DNA of 64,000 nucleotides from positions 248,001-312,000 of the forward strand of contig BPQB01000017.1 in NCBI GenBank assembly GCA_019973155.2, given 5' to 3'. Source of the DNA: Phanerochaete sordida (lineage: Eukaryota; Basidiomycota; Agaricomycetes; Polyporales; Phanerochaetaceae). A model generated the notes under the pieces. It saw nothing but the letters and a program-made list of their open reading frames with translations, was not told the DNA's origin and searched no databases. Below are positions 44,523 to 55,996 of the stretch, in pieces. The position numbers and the translations under genes are program-made. Positions within the stretch are counted from its first letter, which is position 1; every line of letters starts with the position of its first letter.

Positions 44523-46315
44523 ATGCCTACCTTCTCCTTTGCAGCCCTGCTGACACTAGCCGCGGCCTTCGGCTGCGTCGCCGCGACCTCAACGGCTCAG
44601 AACAACTCCATCTGCTTCGCGATCCAAGACGCCATCTCAGCGCAGTCCGTGGTGGCGTTCCCAGGTGCGCCGTCCCATCCGTCATGCGTGCGCGCGGCGC
44701 TCAGGCTATGTGATACAGGGCAGGTGCAATACACACAGGACCAGGCGCATTACTTCAACTCGAGCACGCAGACCTCGCTGTGTACGGTAGAGCCAGGGTC
44801 TGCGAGTGATGTCTCTCGGATTGTGCGTACTATGTTTGTGGACGGGTGGTCCTTATCGTCTGACGAACGTCACAGATCAAGCTCCTGGGCGATGCGAGAG
44901 AGCCATTTGCCGTACGTCCGTACTTTTCTCTGTGTCGTGCGTAGATCTGACGTACGTGATGTTGTCAGATCAAGGGCGGCGGCCACACGGGAAACCCAGG
45001 CTTCTCGTCGAGTCCCGGAGTCCTCATTTCCTTGTCCCGCTTCGACGCCGTGACATACCACGCATCGAATCAGACAGTGGACATCGGCGTCGGTCTGCTG
45101 TGGGAAGAGGTGTATCAACAGCTAGAGGTGCACAACAGGACCGTGGTCGGCGGTCGCATTCCCGGAATCGGCGTGGCAGGGCTGACCCTCGGCGGTGGTA
45201 CGTGTCTTCGCTAGATTGAGGTTCTACCGCGCTAACGTCGAAGCAGGCTACTCGTGGCTGTCGAACGAGTATGGCTTGGTGGTGGACACCGCTGTTGGCT
45301 TTGAGGTAGTATTACCGAGTGGGGAGATCGTGCAGGCGAGCACTGAGAGCAACCCTGACCTATTCTTCGCTCTGAAGGGAGGTTTCAACAACTTCGTAAG
45401 TTCAAATAATACGCCAGGAAATACCGTACGCTAAGCACATGGCAGGGAATCGTCACGCAGATAACACTGCAGACGGTGCCTATCGGCCAGGTCTGGGGTG
45501 GCATCTCGATCGCGACCGGCGACCAACTCAACGCGTCGGTCGCCGCCCTGAACGGCTTCGTCGCGACGGTCACGGACCCGAAGGCTGCCATCATCGTCTC
45601 CTTCGTCACCATCCCCGGCGAGCTCCTCGTGACGATGGAGCTCTTCTACAACGGGCCGACCCCGCCGCCGGGCGTCTTTGACGCGTTCGTCGCCATCCCC
45701 GCGGTCGAGCAAGACCTCCAGACGCGCTCGTACTTGAGCCTCGTGCTCGCGCAGCCGGCTGGGCCGAACGCAGGGCCCACGACGCGCGGGTTCTTCAACA
45801 CTGCCGCCATCTCGGCGCCAACGCCTCCGATCGTCGACGCCATCGTCAACGAGACCATCGTGAGTCCAATTTAATGTGCCCTTGCCGCTGACGCTCTAAC
45901 GCTTTGCCTACAGTTCTGGTCCAACCAGCTCGCAAACGTCTCCGCCGCGAACATCGCGTACGCAATCGAGGTCTTCCTGCCCAGCGTGCTCGGGCACGCG
46001 CCTGAGGGCTCGTCGGCCTACCCGCCAACACGCTCGACGGGGATCCTCCCGCTCACGATCAACTACCAGTTTGCGTCTGCAACGGACGATGCGCTCGTAT
46101 CGAGTGCGATCGTCAGCAGCGCAGCGCAGCTCGGGCGCGTTGCGGAAGCGCTCGGCCAGCCAGTGGACGAAGTGCCCGTGTATGGGAACTACGCAACACC
46201 GGGGAGCTTCAGTGCGGACAGAGTCTTTGGGGCGAGCCTGCCGAGACTGACGAATGTGCAGAAAAAGTTCGATCCTCGAGGCGTGATGAGGTTGACGGGC
46301 GGCTGGAAGGTGTAG
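44523..46315 (+). CDS. Secreted FAD-linked oxidase 1 (BBE/FAD_binding_4 family)
   Basis: Seven exons: 44523-44664, 44719-44822, 44876-44911, 44969-45197, 45247-45395, 45446-45859, 45914-46315, giving 491 residues. A signal peptide is evident (TFSFAALLTLAAAFGCVAA). The FAD-binding half includes KGGGHTGNPGFSS, whose His is the expected covalent attachment residue, then GVAGLTLGGGYSWL and LPSGEIV. The second flavin-linking Cys of plant berberine bridge enzymes is absent (GLTLGGG in its place), so single attachment is expected. The C-terminal half ends RRVxR-like FDPRGVMRLTGGWKV. Such enzymes use O2 to oxidise alcohols, amines or to close rings; several act in fungal metabolite clusters. The inverse paralogue at 50.9-52.7 kb has the same seven-exon structure. 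Relics lie at 22.4 and 47.2 kb. Confidence 0.9.
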
Positions 46316-46429
46316 GGACATTTACACATCCGGGCTGAGCGGGCACCATGTGCTGTTTATAAGTGGGCCCTCTGAGAACGTACAGATCTCAGCTTCATTA
46401 ACAGACGGCCCAATATTTGTTCGCCAGTG

Positions 46430-46790
46430 CACCATGGACTGCCGTTATACCTATATCTTGGTATTGCTTGAGGCCGTCGACGTCAGCCTGGTGTGCACCC
46501 CGCGTCTTGCGCCCACCGTTCATACCGCTAATCGCGCTACCTACAGATCGCGTGGCGCACGACGAACGTGTCGTTCATACTTGTCAGGCTGCCGTTGGGC
46601 ACGCTGTACCAGAACATGATCCTCGTGAACCTGAATGCGCGGGGCTTTCGGTGCGATTTCGGCTGGCACGCGCACGTTATAGAGGTCGGCTCGCTTCGTA
46701 CCGACTCGGAAGAGATTATGCATGAACCAGACGGGGACCATCGCACTATCAGAAGCTTGATCTATTATCAATACGCCTGTCAAGCCTGAG
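46430..46790 (+). pseudogene. Relic of a DUF6534-type membrane protein gene, 3' part
   Basis: Two exon-like pieces: LLEAVDVSLV (46,468-46,491) and, after a short intron, RTTNVSFILVRLPLGTLYQN with MILVNLNARGF and EVGSLRTDSEEIMHEPDG. They match the 3' half of the gene at 19.6-21.6 kb. No start region or first helices are present upstream, because oxidase 1 ends at 46,315. Confidence 0.75.
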
Positions 46791-47244
46791 GCATGAGTTT
46801 CGAACATTGTCATACGGAACATAGGCCACGCCGCGCGCTGTGGATGACGCGATCGTTTACAGAACTCGCACATAGTCCGGGTTGGAGATCCAGTGGCCTG
46901 GAAGACCTACAAACACTCTGTCACTGACGGAAAGGTGCGTGTGGTCTTGTCATCTTACGATGTAACTGATACTCACATATGCACAGTAATATGCCGGGCA
47001 GGTGAAGTCACCGACCTCCAGCACCACTTGCTATATTATGCTGGCAGTTAGCGTGGGGCACGGGCCGTAGCCAGTGTACTTCAGCCGTAGCTGGCGCACG
47101 CTGCCGGTTTGCAGCAAGCAGCACCCGCCAGTCATTGGCTGCCGACGGAGGCCGGAGGACGTCAGCGTCATCGAGGCGCGCGCCCACGTGCACCGCGCAC
47201 AGACCTCCGCCGACACGCACACAGGCGTGCGCACAAAGTCGCGT
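46791..47244. other. No gene recognised
   Basis: 0.45 kb between two relics, with only short open frames. Confidence 0.4.
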
Positions 47245-47520
47245 ACGAACTTACGTCTATATTTTCTGTCTCCGCTGGTACGTCGAGGAAGTCATTTAGC
47301 GATAGCGAGGGGCCGTCATAGAATAAATCCATAGAAAGGGGATGCGTCAGACCATATCATACATGGGATGAAGGACGATAGCCAAGACTTAGCAAGTCGG
47401 TGAGAAACCTCAAGCGAGCGTATGGATAGGCAACATCCGTAGAAGCGGCATTTCAAGGACACGATTGGAATTGGAGGCAGGACGTAGGCGGTTGCCAGGG
47501 TATTCACGGTCCGCACTTCG
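47245..47520 (-). pseudogene. Relic of BBE-type oxidase, exon 6 piece
   Basis: The minus strand at 47,335-47,250 encodes MDLFYDGPSLSLNDFLDVPA and ETENIDV, close to MDLFYDGPAPPPGIFDEFLA and ETDDIGV of oxidase 2. Further upstream (about 47,460-47,510) a GGCAACCGCC stretch matches the start of the same exon. The rest is lost, so the copy is dead. Confidence 0.75.
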
Positions 47521-47572
47521 TCAAGCCTTTTTCTGCACCCGGCCCCCAGAACTGGAACGGCGCAGAAATTCC

Positions 47573-49722
47573 TCATAGAAGCATGCTCTCCTTGTCAATA
47601 ATCTTCTCGACGTGAACACTAAGTGGGATCTCCATCGTCGCAGGCGAGTCAACAGCAGCGTCCTGTATGGAGATATGTGAGCTGAATACCGCGCTAGTCG
47701 CTCCATGCACTGACCAAAGCGCGCTGCATATCCGCATGGATGGCGAGGCCGTTGTTCAGGTTTGCGCTGCGGCTGCCTGATCTGCCACTTGCATGCTCTT
47801 CGTCTTCCAGAGTGCTGTTCATGCTGTTGACACAGCCGTTAAATTGCATACGAGGTACGCTTACTCGGCGACTCACTAGCCTAGAAGTCCATTCGCATAC
47901 ACTGCAGATGGTACATTCAGCCATGTGTGTGTGGCAGATTGCCCTCATAGCCCATATCTCGTACTCACGAGTGCTATATGGGAGGAAAACTGTAGTTGTA
48001 GGTGAGTATGTGGGTCTCTGTAAAGGGCGACTACTCACTTCCAAAGAAGATGTAGTCATCTTTGCGAACCAATCGCTACAGAAGCATCCAGTCAGCTCGC
48101 TCACCCATTACACACCGCAGAATGCAGAGCGCATACCATCAAGAAGGTTAGGAATATGACAATTCTGTGCGATGGACCTGGTCAGAAGGCTCGAACATGA
48201 CGGCGGGGAATGTAAGCATACAGGCATAGAGCACCGGTGTTTGACATGTATATCACGGGCGCAGAGATCATATAGTCCCAGCTCAAAGCGGATCGCGTCA
48301 GAGGGAGAAATATTGCTGTGAAAATCGTCAAAAAAATACCCATACAAGGGCGATCTTCGTGCTCGATTAAGGTAGGTTGAGAGGGTGATTGTAATGCCAA
48401 GATTTGTCGCAGCGTCGAAGGCAAGGCTGACGTAGAATAGCCACTGCGATATACAGTCAGCTCAAATTTGCGCGTAATGAAATAGATCATAGCGAACACC
48501 AATTGAGGTCAGCTCCCAAAGCTCCTGAACGGAGGATCTGTACGATACGCGGCGTCAGTAGTATGTTACCTTTGACGGCACAGCTATAAGCCTACGTTCT
48601 GCCGCCAAGGGCTACTTTAGGCATAAGCGCATGCAACGCATAAGACCGCGTGAGGATACTGACCTAGCATAAGGCCTTGCGTTGAGGCTCGCGTTTAGCA
48701 TGCGCAGCTACCTAGCCATGCCAAAGATACGTACCGCAGGTGACGATAATTCCGAAGCCCTTATTATTGATGGCTTCTCAGCATGAGACAATGACGAGCG
48801 GACATATATGCTTACCAGCACACCAACCAGAATCACACGCTTTCCGGAGCCTAAGTGAGGAAATAATCTACGTCACCGCCTGACCCTGAGGTACGGTGCT
48901 TGAGCTGGTACTTACGGAACCAAATACGCCAAAGGAACCAGCTGTGTACTCGTCAGCGGAGGTCATTTGTAAATAAGAGACAACTCGCCTTTGAACAACG
49001 CTGTTGCTTATACCCTGTCAATATGCTCAGTACAGTGTGTGTGCATGGCCTGAGATTGAGCACACCGTGAGCACAATATTTGCCTGAACGTGAATTCAGA
49101 AAACATATCTGCATTCCCTTCTACGACTCACAATAAAGCTCCTACGCATTTCGGCTGATATTAGAGGCCGGATCCAGCGACAATCAAGACACAGGACGGA
49201 CCAAGGAACGGCACCATAAATGCCTCGCTCGCGGTCTCCGAAGCGTGTCACCATGAAACTGAACATGGGTCAGAGCACAGAGCTGGCGATAGGCCGAAGA
49301 TGCTCACTAGTAGCATGACCAGATTGCTGCGAAGAGGCTAATCGCATTTATGAGGAGTCTGTACTCGCTCCACGTCAGTCTCTAGTAGCTTACGTCCACC
49401 TCAGAACGAATTAAAAATGCACCATATGAGCGGAATCTGGGCAGGCCAACATCAGCATGGTATAAGCATACTCGTACGTCAAGGGCGTACCAGCCAGCCG
49501 TCCCAGCGGAGCGCGCGCGTTTTATCAGTCCGTCTAATGTAGACGTGAACCTGCAGGCTGAGGATCCCAAAGAAGCTTGAGAAGTGCCTGTGAGCGCAGG
49601 CCACTTGAGCCAAGCAGCTGGACGTACATTGCGGACACAACTGTGCCGATCAAGAATGGTCCAAGTAATGGATCGACTGGTACGGCGACGGCGGGAAGGT
49701 CAGCGAGGGGATCGGTGCTCAT
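47573..49722 (-). CDS. Multi-pass membrane protein, DUF6534-like, tandem copy 1
   Basis: The start at 49722 reads MSTDPLADLPAVAVPVDPLL followed by GPFLIGTVVSAM, then in the next exon FFGILSLQVHVYIRRTDKTR. Late exons include FDAATNLGITITLSTYLNRARRSP, a Ser/Asn-rich segment (NSMNSTLEDEEHASGRSG) and AIHADMQRALV. The last exon is DSPATMEIPLSVHVEKIIDK ESMLL with stop at 47573-47575. Head, helix pattern and tail fit the DUF6534-type family but differ from the members at 14-21 kb. It forms a tandem set with 53,273-55,403 and 57,455-59,603; the three genes have nearly equal genomic lengths (2,150, 2,131 and 2,149 bases). Middle exons were not all verified, so intactness is likely but unproven. The function is unknown. 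Confidence 0.65.
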
Positions 49723-50280
49723 GGCTGAGGAAGACGATCGAAGAGCGGACGAGGGCGGGGTGGATACGATAGTCAAGGAAACTGTTTTATGAGCAGTCAC
49801 GAAGCGCGCAGCATGCAAACCTACAGGGTGGAAGCGATGCCCTATCGTGACGGCATCCGCTGGCATCTGTTGCAGGATACCTGATTGCGGCTGGGCAGCA
49901 TCTATGGAAGTACGAACGACTTGATCAGCGCCTAGATGATACACTGTCGTCGAGAAGTCAGTGATGACTGCATGTAACCATGAGAGCTCGTAACATACCC
50001 TGCGCAAGTTAAGTTGGATTCCTGGGCTGGACGCTGCAATAATGATCCCTGACACCACGAGACTCGCGAGACGCTAGGCCCACTGCTATGCATAGCATCG
50101 ATCATGCTTCTACGCTATCGCAGGACCGGTTCGATTTGACGCTGTCATGCTGCTCAGCTTCAGCAAGCTCAGGAATTGGAGGCGAGTCTAGCCAAACGTG
50201 CGGCGCTGCATGTTGATTCATTTATGCATGTCAGATCTGGGGATCAGAGATGTAAGCCCTCGTCCTATGAACCTTCTATA
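49723..50280. other. Upstream region of tandem copy 1
   Basis: The first 300 bases resemble the upstream sequences of the other two tandem copies (shared GGTGGAAGCGATGC and GGCATCTGTTGC). No gene recognised. Confidence 0.6.
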
Positions 50281-50744
50281 TCGACGCGGGCAAGGCAGCG
50301 GGCGCGGCGCTGCTCGCGGGCGGCGCGCATCGACTGCCCGGGCTACTTCGGGCAGCCCACACTGTTCGCGGACGTCCCTCCCACGGCATCGCTCATGACT
50401 GAATGGCGTCATTTTCGAGTTCGCGACGGAGGCCGAGGCACTGGAGCTTGCGAACGCGAGTGATTACGGGCTCACGAGTCAAGTGTACACGCAAAACCTC
50501 GATCGCGCGATCCGCGTCACGCGCGCTCTCGAAGCCGGGAACGCGTTCGTGAACATGTTCAGCATACTCTGTCCCCTGATGCCTTCTGGCGGGACGAAGC
50601 TGCCCGGCTTCGGGAAGCATCTCGGACAGCAGGCCCTGGATGAGTACGTAATACGATATTTGTGCTATGCGTGTCTCGTGACTTAACGTTTCCTCGAGAT
50701 ACACCGTCCTGAAAGCTGTCCACATTTGCGTTGGGGGAGCCTGA
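50281..50744 (+). pseudogene. Relic of aldehyde dehydrogenase, last two exons
   Basis: From IDAGKAAGAALLAGGA through a frameshift at GGCGCGCATCGACTG to [18 protein letters not shown], then a deletion of the EEIFGPVG segment and another frame change to [18 protein letters not shown] and [21 protein letters not shown] phase-matched intron leads to the last exon [14 protein letters not shown] with TGA at 50742-50744. It is closest to aldehyde dehydrogenase 1. The catalytic Cys and Glu exons are absent. Confidence 0.88.
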
Positions 50745-50858
50745 ATATATTATCTGAACTTCGTAAGCTTTCGTATACTTATTGGTGAGGCGTAGGCACA
50801 TCTGTCTAATCATGATGCGAGCCCAGTCGTGCTGCGTATCCCCCGCCCCATTGATTGT

Positions 50859-52660
50859 TTAACTTAGTACCTTCCAACCTCCGGCTAAGCCCATGACGTC
50901 AAAGGGGTCATGCGTAGCCTTGATCGCGCGTAATCGGGGTAGACTCGCTCCGAAGGTCCTCTCCGAATTGAACGACCGTGTCGTCGCGTAGTTGCCGTAC
51001 ACCGGCACGCTGACTACCTGCTGCTCCTGTGTCTCGGCGACACGCCCGAGCTGCGTCGCGGTGCTCGCCATGACACCAGCCATAAACGGATCGTCCGCGA
51101 GCGCGGTGTACTCGACGTTGATGGAAAGCGGGAAGTACGGCGTGCGACGTGTAGGCGGGTATGCCGAGGAGCCTTCGGGCGCGTGCGCCAGGATGTCGGG
51201 TAAGAACACTTCGATGGAGTACGAGAGCACCACTGCAGAGGTGCTTGCGAGCTGCTCAGAGCGGAACTGAGAAAATATCAGCGAGTATACTCCCGGGAAT
51301 TAGAGGCCGCTAGCGCACCGTTGTCTCGTTTACGATAGCGTCGATGATAGGCGGCGTCGGTTTCGCAATCGTCGCGGTGTCGTACAGGCCCCTTGTTCCA
51401 GGCCCCGCTGCGTTTGCTGCTTGTTGAGCTCCCACAAATGCCGCATATGAACTGACGCCTATATCGTCTGTCTCCGCAGGAATAGCAAGAAACTCGTCGA
51501 AGATCCCAGGCGGGGGCGCAGGCCCGTCATAGAAAAGGTCCATCGAGACGAAGAGTGCGCCTGGAATTCCGACAAACGAGATGATCATCGCTGCGCGCGG
51601 GTCGGTGACCGAAGCGACGTAGTTGTTGATAGCGGCAACGGCAGCGGGGAAGTGCGCGCTCGTGGCGAGGCGGTTGCCACCCCAGACGTTTGCAATGGGG
51701 AATGTGCGGAAGGTCATTTGGGTAACGATGCCCTAATGTTCGTTAGCGTTCTTTTCCAAGTCAAACGCATAGGCACGCACAAAGTTGTTGTACCCTCCTT
51801 TCAGCGCAAAGAAGAGATCCGGCTCAGACTCGGCGTTCGCTGTGACGCGCTCGCCGCTCGGAAGGACGACCTCAAACGCCACGACGGTGTCGAGTACGAG
51901 GCCATGTTGATTCGTCAGCCACGAGTATCCTATCACGCTGTCAGTACTTTGCCTGGGAAGGTCGACTTCAGGCACTCACCTCCGCCCAATGTCAACCCAG
52001 CGACGCCAATTCCCGGGACGCGCCCGCCAAGGACAGTTACGTTAAACGGCTCTAGCGCGGTGTAGACGGCGTCCCAGACCATACCGGTCCCTATGTCTGC
52101 GGTCTGATTTGAAGCGTGATACTGCACGGTGTTGAAGCGACTCATGGAGACGAGCACGCCCGACGTCGATGAGAAGTTCGGATTGGTGGCGTGGCCGCCA
52201 CCCTTAACCTATATCGCCGCTGTACGTTAGGAAGCGTCAAGTTATACGCATCGACGGACATACTGCAAAGGGTGTTCTGTGCTGCGCAACTATCTGGATC
52301 TTAAAGCTCTCGTCAGAGCCCGAAGATGCGCGAGTACAAATATTCAAGAGCTTACGATGCGCGATACGTCTTCTGGGCTCCCTGGCTCCACCGTACACAC
52401 GGCCGGCTGTGAGCTCGAGTTGTAATAGTGCATCTGGTCCTGGATGTATTGTGCCTGTCCTGCATCGGCCCTAGGCTCAGCGCGCATCTGTGTCGATAAA
52501 ACCTCTGCGCACCTGGGAATGACGCGGATGATTGGGTGGAAATTGTACGCTGGATCTGCGCACATGCCGCGCTGTCGTTCGCCGTCATCTGACCCTGTGC
52601 AATGACCATAGTCAATGTAGCCGCAAGTACTGAGCATCGTGCTAAGGAGTGTAGACCCAT
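50859..52660 (-). CDS. Secreted FAD-linked oxidase 2 (BBE/FAD_binding_4 family)
   Basis: Seven exons: 52660-52513, 52459-52356, 52299-52264, 52208-51980, 51929-51781, 51732-51319, 51266-50859, giving 495 residues. Exons 2 to 6 have exactly the lengths of oxidase 1 (104, 36, 229, 149 and 414 bases). The signal peptide is LARCSVLAATLTMVIAQG. The flavin-binding part reads VKGGGHATNPNFSSTSG, with the His expected to hold FAD, and GVAGLTLGGGYSWLTNQHGL, again without the second flavin-linking Cys. It ends MGLAGGWKVLS. It faces oxidase 1 from about 4.5 kb away on the opposite strand. A TATA-like element lies about 50 bases upstream. Secreted or vesicular location is expected; the substrate is unknown. 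Confidence 0.9.
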
Positions 52661-52706
52661 GGTGAGGCTTGACTCAGGAGTCCCACCCGTTCCCGTCAGC
52701 GTGCAT

Positions 52707-52714
52707 CTTTATAT
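52707..52714 (-). promoter_or_regulatory. TATA-like box of oxidase 2
   Basis: The minus strand reads ATATAAAG about 50 bases before the ATG at 52,660. Confidence 0.5.
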
Positions 52715-52719
52715 GCCTG

Positions 52720-53272
52720 ATCTTTGCGCAGTCCGATTTACGCGAGCTTCGCGTGATGCACGAGGCCCTTCTCCATGCGTCTGTGCAGCGCTTCAATTCA
52801 TATGAAGGTAAAGATCTGTTGGGACGCATTAGTACATTGACCCTCCCAGTCTGGTGCAGATGAGCACATGCCTAGAAGCATGTCTAGAAGCAAGAATTCT
52901 GGACGAGGCTGAGCGGGCGGCCGTGCTCCGGGCTGTGCGAGAAGTGGCAATTTTTGCCCGCAGAAGACATTGCCTGGGAAACGAAGCATACAGAAGCCAA
53001 GCACAAGACGACAAGTCAACTTCGAAACTCCGAACCTGGACAGGGACGATATAACCCAAGCGTACAAGCGACGAAAGCAGATAGCGAAGACCTCGCGGGG
53101 TCGATCGGGACCCCCTCAAGCGAGTCTATGGATCAGAGCCACCTCCAGGAGACGTATGTAAAGGACGCGCTGGAACTGGCAGTAGTACAGGAGCTAAGTT
53201 ATCGGCATATTCCTAGCCAGGGTCTGGCCCTGCAGTTTTCCCACGCTACAACATACATGACTTAGGATCTCC
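52720..53272. other. Intergenic, no gene recognised
   Basis: About 0.55 kb. A plus-strand frame at 52,954-53,265 is rich in Gln, Ser and Thr but matches nothing I know. Confidence 0.4.
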
Positions 53273-55403
53273 TCAGAGAAGCATGCTGTCTTTGTCAACA
53301 ATCTTTTCGACATGAACGCTGAGCGGTATGTCCATCGTTGCCGGGGACTCAGCAGCGTCCTGTGAGCAGAGTAGTGAGAGATGAGCGGTGCCCGTAATTA
53401 TGTGTACTGACCAAAGCGCGCTGCATATCCGCATGAATGGCCAGGCTGTTGATGCCGTTCGCGGAGCGGCTCCCAAGACACAGACTTGGTCTAGCACTAG
53501 CACGCCCACTGTCGTCGTAAATGCTGTTCATGCTGTCGCACCAGGCGTTAGGTCTAATACGGAGGATAGTTGGTGGGCGACCCACTAGCCCAGAAGTCCG
53601 TTAGCATACACTGTAGACGGTACGTCAGACCATGTGCATCATATCGACCTCATGACCGTATTTCTACTCACAGGTGCTGTATGGGAGGAATACTGGGAGC
53701 GTTAATCAGTATGTACCTCCCTCGAAAGGCCAGGTACTCACTGCCGAAAAAGATGTAATCATCTTTTCGAACTAGCCTCTGCAGAAGCCCCCAGTCAGTC
53801 TGATTCGCCGTTAAGCACTGGTAAACTCAAGGCGCGTACCATCAGGAAGGTCAGCAATATGACGATGCTGCATGAATGAGCTGGTCAGAAAGTTCGAAAG
53901 GGGCAGCGGAGATTGTCTGCCCACAAGCACAAAACGCCGGTGTTAGACATGTATATCACGGGCGCAGAGATGACGTAGTCCCAGCTGAAGCCGAGGATGT
54001 TAGGGACCGACCGCTCCTGTGGGAGTGATAGAAGGCTTACCCATACAAGGGCGACCTTCGTGTTCGACTAAGGTAAGCGGAGAGGGCAATGGTGATGCCC
54101 AAATTTGTCACAGCGTCGAAGGCAAGGCTAACGTAGAACAGCCACTATGATACGTAGTCAGCTGAGACCTAGGCACCATAGGATGATGATAACGTACCCC
54201 AATCGAAGGCAACTCCCTTAGCTCATGAACGGTGGCTCTACACGATGGCCTGTGTCAGCCTATCACCTTTGATGGTACGTCCATGAGCGTACGTTTTGCT
54301 GCCAAGGGCTACCCCGGGCGTGAGTATATGCGATGCAACAGAAAACACGCAGCTCCTCACCTAGCATAAGACCTAGCGTAGGGGATCGTGTTAGGTACGC
54401 GCAGCTGGAGAAGCGTGCCGATGAGACGTACCGAAGGTAACAATAATTCCGAACCCCTCACGAATCGCGACGGCTCAGCCTTCGACAGCGCTGAGCGGGC
54501 GCATCTACTTACTAGTAGGCCGACAAGAACAACGTGCTTTCCAGAGCCTGATAGGGGATCGACGTAAAAACCTGACCTTGAGTACCGTAATTGAACTGGG
54601 ACTTACGGAACCAGATACGCCAAAGGAACCAGCTGTCTATCTGTCAGCGGACGATACTTGTGGGCAAGAGGCGACTTACCTTTGGACGATGCTGTTGCTC
54701 AAACCCTGTGAATGTGATGAGTACGCCATGTGCGAATCACCTGCGATTTAGCGCACCGTGAGCACGATGTTTGCCTGCACGATGATTCAGCCGGGGTTTC
54801 TCTGCATCGCTCTCAAAACTCACAATGAAGCTCCTACGCGTTCCGGATGATTTTAGAGGTCAAATCTCGCGACAGTCAAGACAAAGTACGAACCAAGGGG
54901 CGACACCGAAAATTCCTCTGCCGAGGTTTCCGAAGCACGTTACAAGAAAGCTGAAGAACGTTAAGAGGATATAGGCGAAGATCTTCGGAAAATTCTCACT
55001 GGTAGCATGACCAGGTTTCCGCGAAGAGGTTAAGCGCATTTACAAAGAGGCTCAAGTCGAGTCAGTCCAGTCTCTCGTCCGCCTCGAAGTGCAGAACGCA
55101 CCATATGAGCGGGACCTAGGTACACCGACGTCAGTATAGTAGTAGAATGCTCGCATTTCAAGCGTCAAAGACATACGATCCAGCCGCTAGAGCGAAATGC
55201 GCGCGTTTTGTTTGCCCGTCTGGTGTAGATGTGAACCTGGAGACAGAGGATCCCGAATAAGCTAGAGGCGACGATGAGTGAAGAGACTCGGGGTAACCAA
55301 CGGCCACGTACATCGAGGTCACAACTGTACCGATCAGGAATGGCCCGAGGAACGGATCGATTGATAGGCCAACGGGGAGGTCAGCGACGGGACTGGTGCT
55401 CAT
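53273..55403 (-). CDS. Multi-pass membrane protein, DUF6534-like, tandem copy 2
   Basis: Starts at 55403 with MSTSPVADLPVGLSIDPFLG and PFLIGTVVTSMYV, then FGILCLQVHIYTRRANKTRA. The 3' end gives AIHADMQRALV and, after an intron, DAAESPATMDIPLSVHVEKI VDKDSMLL with stop at 53273-53275. It is colinear with copies 1 and 3 along its length, including exon order and the Ser/Asn segment before the last intron. Some middle stretches differ by small insertions and deletions, so a hidden lesion is possible. The function is unknown. Confidence 0.62.
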
Positions 55404-55996
55404 TATCGAGGAGGACGAAGAGCAGCCGAGGGCGGGCTGAGTACGATAGTCAAGGGAACAGGTATATGAATATTTGCGGAGCGCACGGCATGAGAATCTC
55501 CAGGGTGGAAGCGATGCTACGCCTGACGGCATCCGTTGGCATCTGTTGCGGGAGGCCCGTCTGCGGTTCAGCAGCGACTATGAGAGTAAGAGAAGCCTAA
55601 TCAACATCTGGGTGATATTGCCGCCAAACAGCCATCACTGGCTGTTCGTTTGCTTAACCGGGACCGGGATCGTCGTACACCCTGCGATAGTTGGGCTGGA
55701 CGCGGTGATAGTGACTCCTAAAGCCATGAAACCCGCGAGACGCTAGGCCCACCACTGAGCCTGAGATTGATCGGACTGCTACCCTCTGGCAGGACCAATT
55801 TGTAGCCCTTGGCGCGGCGCGGCGCCGCTTAGGAGGCCTAGGCTCTGGTACACGCTGTACGGGCATGAACACCATATTTTACGTCTACAAATATATTAGT
55901 GCCACGTATACTAACGCTGTATAATTAGCCGACCAGCAGGCCTACAGTTCGTGGTGAGACATTCGGCGAAGAAGGCCACATACCAAGTCCTGGCGG
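55404..55996. other. Upstream region of tandem copy 2
   Basis: The first 250 bases match the upstream regions of copies 1 and 3 (shared GTACGATAGTCAAGG and GGTGGAAGCGATGC). No gene recognised. Confidence 0.55.
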
